DNA of 34,403 bases. It comes from Deltaproteobacteria bacterium RBG_16_64_85. Lineage in GTDB: Bacteria > Desulfobacterota > Deferrimicrobia > Deferrimicrobiales > Deferrimicrobiaceae. Of the stretch, positions 1 through 8,388 are shown in pieces. The stretch covers positions 1 through 34,403 of the forward strand of contig MGQW01000055.1 in NCBI GenBank assembly GCA_001798885.1, read 5' to 3'. Numbering within the stretch: position 1 is the first letter of the stretch; each line of letters starts with the position of its first letter. A program made the translations under genes and the position numbers. The notes under the pieces are model-generated. The model was given only the letters and a program-made list of their open reading frames with translations. It was not told the DNA's origin and made no database searches.

Positions 1-5
1 GAACC

Positions 6-272
6 GTGCTGATCCTGATCATCTTCCTGCTGGCGCTGGTGGCGGCGTTTGCCGTCCAGAATCCAGGGGTCCTGGCCGTCCGTTTTCTCCACCTCTCCGG
101 GAGCACCTCCCTCCTGGTGGTGATCGTCGTCGCTTTCGCGATCGGCGTTCTCGTCGGTTTTCTTGGCGGCGTACCGTCCTCGCTTCGCCGCGGCCGCAGG
201 GTCCGGGAGCTGGAGAGAGAGCTGGCCTCCCTCCGCAAGCCTTCCGAATCTCCCCCGCCGGAGAAGCCGTGA
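6..272 (+). CDS. LapA-like (DUF1049) small membrane protein, possibly 5'-truncated
   Basis: An 88-residue protein with two hydrophobic segments (about residues 2-18 and 33-54), separated by the QNP-x-V/F-x-F element typical of LapA/DUF1049 proteins. The tail is basic, then acidic and helical (RVRELERELASLRK), and ends in a proline-rich stretch. The family sits in the inner membrane; in E. coli LapA works with LapB in lipopolysaccharide assembly and LpxC turnover. No LapB/TPR partner is visible here. The frame opens with GTG at position 6, only five bases from the window edge, so the true start may lie outside. Its TGA overlaps the next start in a GTGA coupling. Confidence 0.7.
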   Translation: MLILIIFLLALVAAFAVQNPGVLAVRFLHLSGSTSLLVVIVVAFAIGVLVGFLGGVPSSLRRGRRVRELERELASLRKPSESPPPEKP

Positions 273-532
273 TCGATCGGCCGCTTTCCTCCGCCGAGGA
301 GAAGCTGCTGTTCTGCCTCCTGGCCTTTTACCGCGAGATCGGGCCCGGTGCGACGCCGGGGCTTTCCGGCCTGGATGAAGAGGCGGGGCTGGAACGGCAC
401 GAGCTGGAGGATGCGGTCCGGGGGCTGCGGGCAAAGGGATTGATCGAGTATTGGGAGCTTCAGCCGGCGGTCCGCCTGAGCGAGCCGGGGCTTCGCCTGG
501 CGGTCCGCATCGAGGGGGACGGCAGGGGGTGA
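269..532 (+). CDS. Small hypothetical protein, possible winged-helix fold
   Basis: An 87-residue soluble, leucine- and glutamate-rich protein. I do not recognise a named family. The pattern of three predicted helices (residues about 7-23, 36-54), followed by a short strand-like segment GLIEYWELQPAVRLSEPGLRLAV, resembles a compact winged-helix domain, but no DNA-binding claim is justified. It starts with GTG inside the GTGA overlap with the LapA-like gene and its stop overlaps the GTG of nth. It is therefore the middle gene of a translationally coupled set, which supports it being real despite its size. Confidence 0.6.
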   Translation: MIDRPLSSAEEKLLFCLLAFYREIGPGATPGLSGLDEEAGLERHELEDAVRGLRAKGLIEYWELQPAVRLSEPGLRLAVRIEGDGRG

Positions 533-1242
533 CCGGGTGCCCGGTGCCGCGAAAGACTCTCGCGGCGCGCCTTCGCGACGTGTCGGATCGGCTCTCCCGG
601 TGGTTCGGCCGGCCGCGCCGGTCGTCGCACCGGACCGACCCGCTTTCCAACCTCGTCCTCACCATCCTCTCCCAGAACACGACCGACGCGAACCGCGACC
701 GGGCCTTCGCGACCCTCACGGAACGGTTTCCCACGATCCCGCTCCTTGCCGAGGCCTCCCCCCAGGCCCTGGAAGAGGCGATCCGCGCGGGGGGGTTGGC
801 CCGCGCCAAGGCGAAGGCGATCCTGGGCTGCCTCTCCCGCATTCACCGGGAGCGGGGCGAATACTCCCTGGACTTCCTCGCCGGGATGCCGCTTGCCGAG
901 GCGCGGAACTACCTCACCTCCTTTCCCGGCGTCGGCGTGAAGACGGCCAACGTCGTCCTTCTCTTTTCCTTCGGCAAGGAGGCGTTCCCCGTCGACACCC
1001 ACATCCTGCGGGTGACGAAGCGGCTGGGCTGGGTTTCCCCCTCGGCGGACCTCTCCCGCGCGGCGCTCCTTCTGGAGCCGCATGTCCCTCGCCGGGAGTC
1101 GATGGCGCTCCACATTCATCTGATCCGACTGGGGCGGGAGATCTGCAGACCGCGAAAACCCCTGTGCCCGGAATGCCCGCTGCTGCCGGTCTGCCCGGAG
1201 GGGCAACGGCGGACGGGAGTGCGGCGATCACCGACGCGATGA
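529..1242 (+). CDS. nth: Endonuclease III (DNA glycosylase/AP lyase)
   Basis: Base-excision-repair enzyme that removes oxidised pyrimidines and cleaves the abasic site. The 237-residue product carries the helix-hairpin-helix FPGVGVKTANVV with the catalytic lysine at about K138, the catalytic aspartate in VDTH at about D156, and a C-terminal [4Fe-4S] loop with spacing C206-x6-C213-x2-C216-x5-C222. Length and motif order match the family. The GTG at 529 overlaps the upstream TGA (GTGA) and is preceded by a G-rich Shine-Dalgarno-like stretch; a GTG at 544 is the alternative. The open frame extends up to 451 but that part overlaps the upstream gene and has no family similarity. The TGA overlaps the plsC ATG (ATGA). 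Confidence 0.93.
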   Translation: MTGCPVPRKTLAARLRDVSDRLSRWFGRPRRSSHRTDPLSNLVLTILSQNTTDANRDRAFATLTERFPTIPLLAEASPQALEEAIRAGGLARAKAKAILGCLSRIHRERGEYSLDFLAGMPLAEARNYLTSFPGVGVKTANVVLLFSFGKEAFPVDTHILRVTKRLGWVSPSADLSRAALLLEPHVPRRESMALHIHLIRLGREICRPRKPLCPECPLLPVCPEGQRRTGVRRSPTR

Positions 1243-1961
1243 CGCTTCTCAACGCCCTGCAATTGTTCCTCATCGGTATCCTCACGCTGGTCTTCGGGGT
1301 GCCGGGAACCCTCCTGGCCCTGCTGCTGCCCGGAAAGGCGCTAAAGGGGAAATTGTTCCTCTGGGTCTCAAAGAACTACTCCCGGATCGTGTTGCTCGCC
1401 CTCGGGGTCAAGGTTGCGGGCCGCGGGCTCGAGAACATCGACGTAGGGAAACCGTACGTCTTCATGTCCAACCACGTGAGCCACGCCGACTCGCCGGCCC
1501 TTGCCTCCGTCATCCCTCATCCCCTCCATTGGGTATTCAAGAAGGAGCTGTCGAAGATCCCCGTCTTCGGATGGATCCTGCTCGCCGGCGGGCAGATCAT
1601 GATCGACCGGTCCGATCCGGAGGGATCGAAGGCCGTTCTGGAACGGGCGCTCGCCGGGCTTTCGGGAAACAACTCGGTGATGATCTACCCGGAGGGGACG
1701 CGCAGCCGGGACGGGAAGCTGCAGCCCCTGAAAAAAGGCGGTTTCTGGATGGCCCTGCAGGCGGGCCTGCCGATCGTCCCGGTGCGGGTTTCCGGTACGC
1801 GGGAGATCGTGGCCGCCGACACGCTCCGGATCCGGCCCGGGAACGTGGTGGTGGAGGTGTTTCCCCCGATTCCGACGGTGGGGAAGGCGGCGGCGGACCT
1901 CCCGGAGCTCATGCGGCAGGTCCAGGAGGTGATGCTTTCCGGAACGCCGGATCCTGGGTGA
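1239..1961 (+). CDS. plsC: 1-acyl-sn-glycerol-3-phosphate acyltransferase (PlsC/LPLAT family)
   Basis: A 240-residue membrane-associated acyltransferase that adds the second acyl chain in phosphatidic acid synthesis. It has N-terminal hydrophobic segments at about residues 7-31 and 47-58. The catalytic motif NHVSHAD (H79-x4-D84) is present, as is the substrate-binding motif PEGTRS at about 151-156, with the later block LPIVPVRVSG typical of the family. The ATG at 1239 overlaps the nth stop (ATGA); the much longer open frame upstream of 1239 is a shadow of nth. The last 53 bases overlap the 3' end of the convergent MFS gene. Confidence 0.92.
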   Translation: MTLLNALQLFLIGILTLVFGVPGTLLALLLPGKALKGKLFLWVSKNYSRIVLLALGVKVAGRGLENIDVGKPYVFMSNHVSHADSPALASVIPHPLHWVFKKELSKIPVFGWILLAGGQIMIDRSDPEGSKAVLERALAGLSGNNSVMIYPEGTRSRDGKLQPLKKGGFWMALQAGLPIVPVRVSGTREIVAADTLRIRPGNVVVEVFPPIPTVGKAAADLPELMRQVQEVMLSGTPDPG

Positions 1962-3075
1962 AGAAGAAGAGAGCGCCAGCACCGGTGATCGCCGCGGCCG
2001 AGCAGAACATGACGGCGTATCCCAGGTGTTCGGCGACGAACCCGAACGCTGCCGCCCCGATCACCCCTCCCATGTCGAACGCTCCGGTGAACATCGCCAT
2101 CGCGATCCCTCCTTTCTCCTCTCCCGCGCGGTCGAGGATCAGCGCCGAAAGGGACGGGAAGAGGAACCCGTGCCCGGTTCCCGAGACCACCGCCACCAGG
2201 CAGAGCCCGACGGAGCCGGTGAGGAAAGGGATGGCGAGGATGCCCGCCCCCAGGAGCAGGAGGGAGATCAGGCTCAGCCGTTCCCGTGGCATCCGGTCGG
2301 CGAGCTTCCGCGCCAGGGTCCGGGTGCCGATGACGGAGAGGGCATAGACGAAGAGGAAAATGCCGAGCGAGGAGATCTTCCGGATCAGCAGGAAGACGGG
2401 AAGGAACGTGAAAAGGGAGCCGTACGCCATCCCGAACAGAAACCCGGCGGAGTTGGGGATGAAGTACAGGCGCGAGAGGAAGTCGAGAAGCGAGGAGGGG
2501 GACAGACGCGAACTCACCCTGGGCTCCTTCATGCGCATGGGCGGGAGGCCGGATAAAAAAGCGATCGCGGCAGCGGACAGGAAGAGCGCCTTGAACCCCG
2601 CCCGCCCGATCACCCACTCCCCGAGCCACCCCCCCAGTGCCGTCGGAATGAAGAAGGATAGTCCGAATACGCCGAGCGCCTCGCCCCGCCGGTCCGCGGG
2701 CGCCACCGCGGCGATGTAGGCGTACGAGGCCGTGGCGAAGAAGGAGTACGCGGCCCCCTGGAAAATGCGGATGGCGAAGAGATGCGCTCCCCGCCCGGTC
2801 ACGAACAGCCAGGGGACGGTGGAAGCGCAGGCGAGCAGCGCCCCGGAAACCAGGAACGCCGTGCGCCCCCCGCGGTCCACGAAGAGCCCGTTGACGGGTT
2901 TCAGCGCCACCGACACCAGCGCCCCCGTCGCCATGATGAGGCCGATCTCCCCCTCCCGGACGTTCAGCTGGTAGAGGAACGGGGGGAGGAAGATGAACAC
3001 CGTGGCGTACAGCGAGTAAAGGAAGTTCGAGGTGTTGAGCAGGATATAGTTCCGATCGTAGAGGGAGCGGGGCAT
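1909..3075 (-). CDS. Major facilitator superfamily transporter
   Basis: A 388-residue polytopic membrane protein with about twelve hydrophobic segments and the MFS layout of two six-helix halves. Between helices 2 and 3 is the loop KPVNGLFVDRGGR, a variant of the MFS motif A (G-x3-D-x2-GRR). The middle loop is short and basic (RMKEPRVSSRLS). The substrate cannot be read from the sequence; sugar, drug and metabolite exporters are all possible. The start is set at the ATG at 3075 (MPRSLYDRNY), because the upstream part of the open frame lies over the divergent nadE. Its 3' end overlaps plsC by 53 bases. Confidence 0.85.
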   Translation of the reverse strand: MPRSLYDRNYILLNTSNFLYSLYATVFIFLPPFLYQLNVREGEIGLIMATGALVSVALKPVNGLFVDRGGRTAFLVSGALLACASTVPWLFVTGRGAHLFAIRIFQGAAYSFFATASYAYIAAVAPADRRGEALGVFGLSFFIPTALGGWLGEWVIGRAGFKALFLSAAAIAFLSGLPPMRMKEPRVSSRLSPSSLLDFLSRLYFIPNSAGFLFGMAYGSLFTFLPVFLLIRKISSLGIFLFVYALSVIGTRTLARKLADRMPRERLSLISLLLLGAGILAIPFLTGSVGLCLVAVVSGTGHGFLFPSLSALILDRAGEEKGGIAMAMFTGAFDMGGVIGAAAFGFVAEHLGYAVMFCSAAAITGAGALFFFTQDPAFRKASPPGPAA

Positions 3076-3162
3076 ACAGGGTACTATACCGGGCGAGAGA
3101 TATTTTTCCAGCCGCCCCCCTCCGGTCTTCCCCCCCGGCCCGATTTCCCGGAGAATGGGGAT

Positions 3163-4779
3163 ATGAAGCCGCTTCGCATCGCGCTGGCGCAGATCAACGC
3201 GACGGTCGGGGACATCTCCGGCAACGCGAGAAAAATCCTGGAAACCGCGGACCGGGCCAGGGGAGAGGACGCCCGCGTGGTCGTCTTCCCCGAGCTGGCG
3301 CTGACCGGCTACCCGCCGGAGGACCTGCTGCTGAGGTCCTCCTTCATCGAGGAGAACCTTGTTGCCTGGCGCGACCTCGCCCGGAAAATTTCCGGCATCG
3401 CGGCGGTCGTGGGGTTTGTCGACCGGGGAAAAGACGGGCGGATCTACAACGCGGCGGGGATCGCATCGAGGGGGCGCGTCCGAGGCGTCTACCGCAAGAT
3501 GCACCTGCCCAACTACGGCGTGTTCGACGAGGTCCGGTATTTCCGCCGGGGCAAGGAGCCGTTCCTCTTCCGGGCGGGGAGTTCAACCGTCGGCGTCACG
3601 ATCTGCGAGGACATCTGGGTCCGCGGCGGCCCGCTCCCCCGCGAGGCGAAGGCCGGGGCGCGCCTGATCCTCAACCTCTCCTCCTCTCCGTACCACGCGG
3701 GGAAGTGGGAAACCCGCAGGGAGCAGGTGACCCGGCACTCGCGGCGCACCGGAAGGCCCGTCGCCTACTGCAACCTGGTGGGGGGGCAGGATGAGCTCGT
3801 CTTCGATGGCGGGAGCATGGTGGTCTCGGGCAAAGGGAAGCTGCTGGCGCGCGCGAACCTCTTCACCGAGGAGCTCCTGGTCTGCGACGTCGACGGGGAC
3901 GGAGAGGGGGGGACGATCGCACCGGTTCCCGGGGAGGAAGAAGAGATTTTCAACGCGCTGGTCCTGGGGACACGCGACTACGTGGAGAAGAACCGGTTCC
4001 CCGGCGCGATCATCGGGCTGTCCGGCGGGATCGACTCCTCGCTGGTGGCGGTGATCGCGACGGAGGCCCTGGGGCCTTCCCGCGTGACGGGGGTGACGAT
4101 GTCGTCCCCCTACACGTCGCCGCAGAGCGTGGAGGACGCCCACGCGCTTACGAGCCGCCTGGGGATCCGGTGCATCGACCTTCCCATACAGGAACCTTTC
4201 GCCGCGCTGCTTGCGACGCTCGCCGGCCCGTTCCGGGCCTGCCCGCCCGACACCACGGAGGAGAACATCCAGGCGCGAATCCGCGGGACGCTCCTGATGG
4301 CCCTCTCCAACAAGTTCGGCTCGCTCGTGCTGACGACCGGGAACAAGAGCGAGATGAGCGTCGGGTACGCCACCCTGTACGGGGACATGGCCGGCGGGTT
4401 CGCCGTCATCAAGGATCTCTACAAGACGATGGTCTACCGGGTCTCCCGGTATTGCAACGAGAGGTGGGGCCGTACGATCATCCCGGAACGGGTCCTCACG
4501 CGCCCGCCGTCGGCGGAGCTTCGGCCCGACCAGAAGGACTCCGATTCCCTCCCCGACTACAGTGTTCTCGATCCGATCCTGCGCATGTACGTGGAGAAGG
4601 ACCGCAGCGTCCCGGAGATGGTGGCGAAGGGGTTCCCCGAAGAGGTCGTTCGGAAGGTCGTCTCCCTCGTGGACAAGAGCGAGTACAAACGCCGCCAGGC
4701 CCCGCCCGGCGTGAAGATCACGCCGCGCGCCCTGGGGAAGGACCGCCGCATGCCGATCACCAGCCGGTCGAACGGCTGA
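3163..4779 (+). CDS. nadE: Glutamine-dependent NAD+ synthetase
   Basis: Catalyses the last step of NAD+ synthesis, amidating nicotinic acid adenine dinucleotide with ammonia released from glutamine. The 538-residue protein has an N-terminal nitrilase/glutaminase domain with the triad E44 (FPELALTGY), K112 (YRKMHLPNYG) and C148 (TICEDIW). The C-terminal ATP-pyrophosphatase domain carries the PP-loop SGGIDSS at about 287-293, followed by TGNKSEMSVGY. Length fits the two-domain enzyme. The start is the ATG at 3163, with GGAG about nine bases upstream; the open frame extends 5' but that part runs over the divergent MFS gene. The two genes share an 87-base divergent promoter gap. Confidence 0.95.
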   Translation: MKPLRIALAQINATVGDISGNARKILETADRARGEDARVVVFPELALTGYPPEDLLLRSSFIEENLVAWRDLARKISGIAAVVGFVDRGKDGRIYNAAGIASRGRVRGVYRKMHLPNYGVFDEVRYFRRGKEPFLFRAGSSTVGVTICEDIWVRGGPLPREAKAGARLILNLSSSPYHAGKWETRREQVTRHSRRTGRPVAYCNLVGGQDELVFDGGSMVVSGKGKLLARANLFTEELLVCDVDGDGEGGTIAPVPGEEEEIFNALVLGTRDYVEKNRFPGAIIGLSGGIDSSLVAVIATEALGPSRVTGVTMSSPYTSPQSVEDAHALTSRLGIRCIDLPIQEPFAALLATLAGPFRACPPDTTEENIQARIRGTLLMALSNKFGSLVLTTGNKSEMSVGYATLYGDMAGGFAVIKDLYKTMVYRVSRYCNERWGRTIIPERVLTRPPSAELRPDQKDSDSLPDYSVLDPILRMYVEKDRSVPEMVAKGFPEEVVRKVVSLVDKSEYKRRQAPPGVKITPRALGKDRRMPITSRSNG

Positions 4780-4800
4780 CGAGGTGCTGGTGAAGAGGTG

Positions 4801-5871
4801 TCAGGCGCCCGCAAGCCGGCGCCTGGCGATCCTCGCCCCCTCCACCATCGCTGTGAGCTTCCCGAACGCCACGTCGCGCGGCAGGTGGTTGAGCCCGCAG
4901 TCCGGGTTTGCCCAGAGACGGTCCGGGCCCACGACTTCGGCGACGCGCAGCAGGGTTTGCGCCACTTCGCCGGGTGTTTCCACCCGGTTGTCCTGCACGT
5001 CCACGCAGCCGACGCCGATCGCCTTCCCCTCGGGGAAGGCCCGCAGTGCCGCGAGGTCGCCTACGCCCAGCGAGGCGAAAGCCATGAGGACCACGTCGAC
5101 GTCAGCCCCCCGCAGCACGGGGAGGATGGCGGAAAACTCGGCGGGGAAGATCCTTAGACCCACGTGCGCGGAGGGGTCGGGGTTGTAGTTCCCCTGGCAG
5201 ACGTGGAGCGTTTTCTTCGCGCGCTTCACCCCTTCGAAGCAGGAGTTGATCGCGCGGATCCCCCACGGCTGGTCGCCCGCAAGGAACCAGAGGATCGGCT
5301 CGTCGAGCTGGATCACGTCGCAGCCCGCCTTGTCCAGCCTGCGCAGCTCGGCGTTGATCACGGCGGCCATGTCCATCGCCAGCGCCTCCGGGTCGCGGTA
5401 GTGCTCGTCCCAGACGACCCGGGCGAACATGTGGGGCCCGGTCATCGCGATCTTCACCGGACGGTCCGACGTCTCGCGCAGGAACCGGAGCTCCTTCTCG
5501 AGCCCGAGAGCAGCGGGCTTGAGCCGCCCGACGACGATTGGCGCCGGCAACGACGCCTCCGGCGCCACGGGGGTGATGCCGGTTTTTTCGCGGAGCTCCC
5601 CGGAGAATCCCGGGATCTTCGCAGCGAAGTAGTTGATCATCGCGTTGGGAGGCCCGAACCGGTTGTCGTCGCGCCGGAACAGCTCTCCGTCGCTGACCAC
5701 GTCCACCCCGGCCCGTTCCTGATCCTTGATCGCCGACCGGGCCGCCGTCGCCTTGGCGTCGCGAAACGCATCGGGGTGGAGCCTGCCTGCCGCGACAGCT
5801 TCCTGCAGGGCGGGATACCAGTCGGGGACGGTGTACGAGCCGACAACGGTAGTCGTAAGATGCGCGGCCAT
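4801..5871 (-). CDS. MetE C-terminal-domain family protein (cobalamin-independent methionine synthase-like)
   Basis: A 356-residue TIM-barrel protein resembling the catalytic half of MetE, which transfers a methyl group to homocysteine thiolate bound to zinc. Seen: VVGSYTVPDW near the N-terminus, IQLDEP at about 187-192, H223-x-C225 (HVCQGN) and C325 (NPDCGL), matching three of the four zinc ligands. The fourth, a Glu in family blocks of the LEFA type, aligns with A264 (MAFAS). The folate-binding N-terminal half of full MetE is absent. It could be a core-MetE using another methyl donor, or a related alkyl-thiol transferase. The start is ATG after GGAGGTTCTC. It lies 17 bases downstream of the rqcH-like gene on the same strand. 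Confidence 0.8.
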   Translation of the reverse strand: MAAHLTTTVVGSYTVPDWYPALQEAVAAGRLHPDAFRDAKATAARSAIKDQERAGVDVVSDGELFRRDDNRFGPPNAMINYFAAKIPGFSGELREKTGITPVAPEASLPAPIVVGRLKPAALGLEKELRFLRETSDRPVKIAMTGPHMFARVVWDEHYRDPEALAMDMAAVINAELRRLDKAGCDVIQLDEPILWFLAGDQPWGIRAINSCFEGVKRAKKTLHVCQGNYNPDPSAHVGLRIFPAEFSAILPVLRGADVDVVLMAFASLGVGDLAALRAFPEGKAIGVGCVDVQDNRVETPGEVAQTLLRVAEVVGPDRLWANPDCGLNHLPRDVAFGKLTAMVEGARIARRRLAGA

Positions 5872-5888
5872 GAGAACCTCCTTCCCCG

Positions 5889-7547
5889 TCAGCGAACGTT
5901 GATGGTCCGATACCGGGCGATCCGGACCAGGCCCGGCCTGGCCCCCTTGAACTTGGAGACGTGCCGCGCCTCGGCCAGGAACACCGGCACGTTCGACTGC
6001 CCTCTCGCCTTGCTGTGCAGTACGGCGAGGCGCGCGGCCTCTTCGATGACGCCCGGGGGGGTCTCCTCCTTTGGTTTGACTTTGATGAGGACGTGGCTCC
6101 CCGGGATCCCCTGCGCGTGCAGCCAGAGGTCGCCGGGCGCCGCGAGCTCCTTCGCGATCCGGTCGTTGCCCACGTTGTTCTTTCCCACGAGGATCGTGTA
6201 ACCCGCAAACTCCAGGCGGTCCACCAGGGGGACCACCGGCTTCGGGGCCTCTTGGCGCCGTTGTTTTTTCCCGCTCTTCCGCGCCTTCTTCGGCGCGAAC
6301 GCCTGGGAGAGCTCCTGCCGGACGGCGATCAGCTCCTCCCGGCTCTCCGCCTCTGCGAGCTGGCCTTCCAGGGACTCCAGGTAGTACACCGTTTCGGCCA
6401 CCTCCCGCTTCCGCTTCCGGACGATGTCGACCGCCCGCTTCGCTTTTTTATGGAGAAGGAAGTACCGGTTCATGTTTTCCACGGGGGTTTTCGCGGGATC
6501 GAGAGGAATCCCCGCGACCTCCGTCATCCCCTTTCGCAGCTCCTGCAGGCGGGTCTTGAGGATCTCCCCGTACCCGCCCCCTTTGAGCCCCTCCGCGAGC
6601 CGCTCCTCGTCTCCCCCGACGTTTTCCAGCTTGTGCCGCTCTTTTTTCAGCAGGGCGGATGTGCGCGAGCGGAGCTGCTGCCGAAGGACCGCCAGTTCCC
6701 GGGTCGCCGCCGCTTCCGAATGGTAGGCGTCCGCCGCCGCGTTGGCGCTGTCGAACGGAGTAAATCCCGTGAAGCCCGCGGCGGGGCAAGGAAACGGGAG
6801 GAGCCGCTTCTTTCCGGAAGGAAGCGTGCCGATCCCCGGGGAAAAGTCGCTCTCTTCGTACCTCCGGACGAATTCCCGGATTGCCGCATAAAGGTCCGCG
6901 GGGCCGCCCTCGCCGCGTTCGGCCGCCTCTCGCGCCAGCTCCTGCCCCAGGCCGGAGATTTCCTGCTGCAGGGTGCGCGGGAAGCTCTCAAACGACAGCG
7001 CGCAGACACGTTCGGCGTCGGCCAGGGTGAAGTCCGGCAGGAAGATCCGCTCGGGCCGGGGAAGCGGGCGATACGGGATCCCCGCCGCGACCTCCCGGAT
7101 CCGGCTCTCCTCGGCGGGCACCTCCCGCAGCGGCTCGAGGATGGTCCCGCCCTCGTCCACGTAGATCAGGTTGGCGTGCCGCCCGTACAGTTCGGTGTAA
7201 AGGGTGGTTCGCCGGTGAAGTGCGTCCGGACGCTTCGCGATGGATTCCATCCGCACCAGACGGTCGAACGGCGCGACGGACAGGCCCTCGATGCGCATCC
7301 CTTCCAGGTGGCGCCTCAGGAACTGGCAGAACCGGGGCGGGGAGGGCGGATTGGGGACCTTGCGCGTGGAGAGGTGGATGCGGCAAGCTTCCGGGTCGGC
7401 GGAGAGCAGGAGCCGCTTCTCTTCCCGGCCCGTCCAAAGGGTAAGGACGATTTCCTTTTCCGCGGGCTGGTGGACCTTGGATACGAGCGCGCCGCGCAGC
7501 TCCCCGGAAAGTTCCGCGACGATTTGCTTCAGGAGAAATGCGTCCAT
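5889..7547 (-). CDS. rqcH: NFACT-family ribosome quality control protein (RqcH/FbpA-like)
   Basis: A 552-residue protein of the Rqc2/RqcH/FbpA family, which binds stalled 50S-peptidyl-tRNA complexes and, in bacteria, directs alanine tailing. The N-terminal NFACT-N domain carries the conserved aspartate-arginine pair at about D95-R96 (APFDRLVRM). The centre has helix-hairpin-helix and long coiled-coil segments (about 280-420). The C-terminal NFACT-R (DUF814) domain reads YTILVGKNNVGND, then DLWLHAQGIPGSHV. A lysine/arginine-rich linker (KKARKSGKKQRRQE) precedes it. The ATG at 7547 lies 46 bases from the divergent hydrolase start. Older annotations call this family fibronectin-binding protein, a misleading name. 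Confidence 0.9.
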   Translation of the reverse strand: MDAFLLKQIVAELSGELRGALVSKVHQPAEKEIVLTLWTGREEKRLLLSADPEACRIHLSTRKVPNPPSPPRFCQFLRRHLEGMRIEGLSVAPFDRLVRMESIAKRPDALHRRTTLYTELYGRHANLIYVDEGGTILEPLREVPAEESRIREVAAGIPYRPLPRPERIFLPDFTLADAERVCALSFESFPRTLQQEISGLGQELAREAAERGEGGPADLYAAIREFVRRYEESDFSPGIGTLPSGKKRLLPFPCPAAGFTGFTPFDSANAAADAYHSEAAATRELAVLRQQLRSRTSALLKKERHKLENVGGDEERLAEGLKGGGYGEILKTRLQELRKGMTEVAGIPLDPAKTPVENMNRYFLLHKKAKRAVDIVRKRKREVAETVYYLESLEGQLAEAESREELIAVRQELSQAFAPKKARKSGKKQRRQEAPKPVVPLVDRLEFAGYTILVGKNNVGNDRIAKELAAPGDLWLHAQGIPGSHVLIKVKPKEETPPGVIEEAARLAVLHSKARGQSNVPVFLAEARHVSKFKGARPGLVRIARYRTINVR

Positions 7548-7581
7548 CGCGGTTCCATTCTACGCCGGTTCCGCTCCGATC

Positions 7582-7587
7582 TATAAT
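7582..7587 (+). promoter_or_regulatory. Candidate -10 box giving a leaderless transcript
   Basis: A perfect TATAAT occurs in this GC-rich gap seven bases before the ATG of the hydrolase at 7594. If used as a -10 element, transcription would begin at or next to the A of the ATG, giving a leaderless mRNA. No Shine-Dalgarno sequence precedes that ATG. The -35 region (near 7558-7563, TTCTAC) is poor, so this is a suggestion only. Confidence 0.35.
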
Positions 7588-7593
7588 GGGCTC

Positions 7594-8388
7594 ATGCCGT
7601 CTACCGACGCCCCGGGATTCCGGATGGCCTACGAAGTCCGCGGGACCGGTTTCCCGCTGCTGCTGATCAACGGGCTGGGGAGCGACCGGCGGGAGTGGCT
7701 CTCCCAGGTTCCCGCGTTGGAGGGGCATTTCCGGGTGATTGCCTTCGACAATCGAGGTTCTGGGGAGAGCGAGTCCCCGCCGGGGCCTTACACAACGGCG
7801 GGAATGGCGTGCGACGCCGCGACGCTTTTATCTTTCCTTGGGGCGGAACGCGCCCATGTGCTGGGGGTGTCCCTCGGAGGGATGATCGCGCAGGAAGTCT
7901 GCCTGAGCTATCCGGGGAAGGTAGAGCGGCTGGTGCTGGCGTGCACTTCCCCCGGGGGAGCCGTGTCGTCGCGCCCGTCGCCCGATGCGCTATCCGCCTT
8001 CGTCCGCACCTCCGGGGGGGACCGGGAGGCGGAGCTGCGAAGGATGATCCCCTTTCTCTACACCGAGCGATTCCGGCGGGAGCATCCCGAGGAGATCGAG
8101 GCGTTCATCGCGCGAAGACTCTCGGCGCCGGCGTCTGCGGAAGGGTACGCGGCGCAGCTGGCGGCGGCCGTCGGCCATTCCGCGGGGGACCGGCTGAAAG
8201 GCATCCGTGCGCCCACTTTCGTGATCGCGGGGACCGCGGACCTCCTCGTGCCGTCGGTCAATTCGGAGCGGATCGCGGAGCGCATCCCCGGCGCGAAACT
8301 CGTGCTGCTGCCCGGCGCACCCCACCGGCTGTTCGCCGAGAACGCGGAAGCGTTCAACCGCGAGGTGCTTGCGTTCCTTGACGTGTAG
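7594..8388 (+). CDS. Alpha/beta hydrolase
   Basis: A 264-residue single-domain alpha/beta hydrolase. The catalytic triad is visible: nucleophile S93 in GVSLGG, acid D216 in GTADLLVP, and H244 in GAPHRLF. The oxyanion region LLINGLGSDRREW and the FDNRGSGES block are typical of the 3-oxoadipate enol-lactonase/BioH-like group. The true substrate cannot be read from sequence. The start is placed at ATG 7594, since the frame upstream overlaps the divergent rqcH-like gene; ATG 7624 is an alternative. Its last codons lie within the left arm of a 120-nt palindrome, so the final residues AFLDV are encoded by repeat sequence. Confidence 0.87.
   Translation: MPSTDAPGFRMAYEVRGTGFPLLLINGLGSDRREWLSQVPALEGHFRVIAFDNRGSGESESPPGPYTTAGMACDAATLLSFLGAERAHVLGVSLGGMIAQEVCLSYPGKVERLVLACTSPGGAVSSRPSPDALSAFVRTSGGDREAELRRMIPFLYTERFRREHPEEIEAFIARRLSAPASAEGYAAQLAAAVGHSAGDRLKGIRAPTFVIAGTADLLVPSVNSERIAERIPGAKLVLLPGAPHRLFAENAEAFNREVLAFLDV

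Noticed and set aside
537-1238. N-terminal extension of plsC
   Set aside because: It is the nth gene read in another frame; it has no membrane or acyltransferase features and plsC has a coupled ATG at 1239.
2026-2556. Plus-strand open frame inside the MFS gene
   Set aside because: Charged, low-complexity shadow of the transporter's helices, with no homology pattern or ribosome-binding site.
5961-7586. 541-codon plus-strand open frame opposite the rqcH-like gene
   Set aside because: Arg/Leu/Pro-rich antisense shadow, common in GC-rich DNA; the minus strand encodes clear NFACT motifs.
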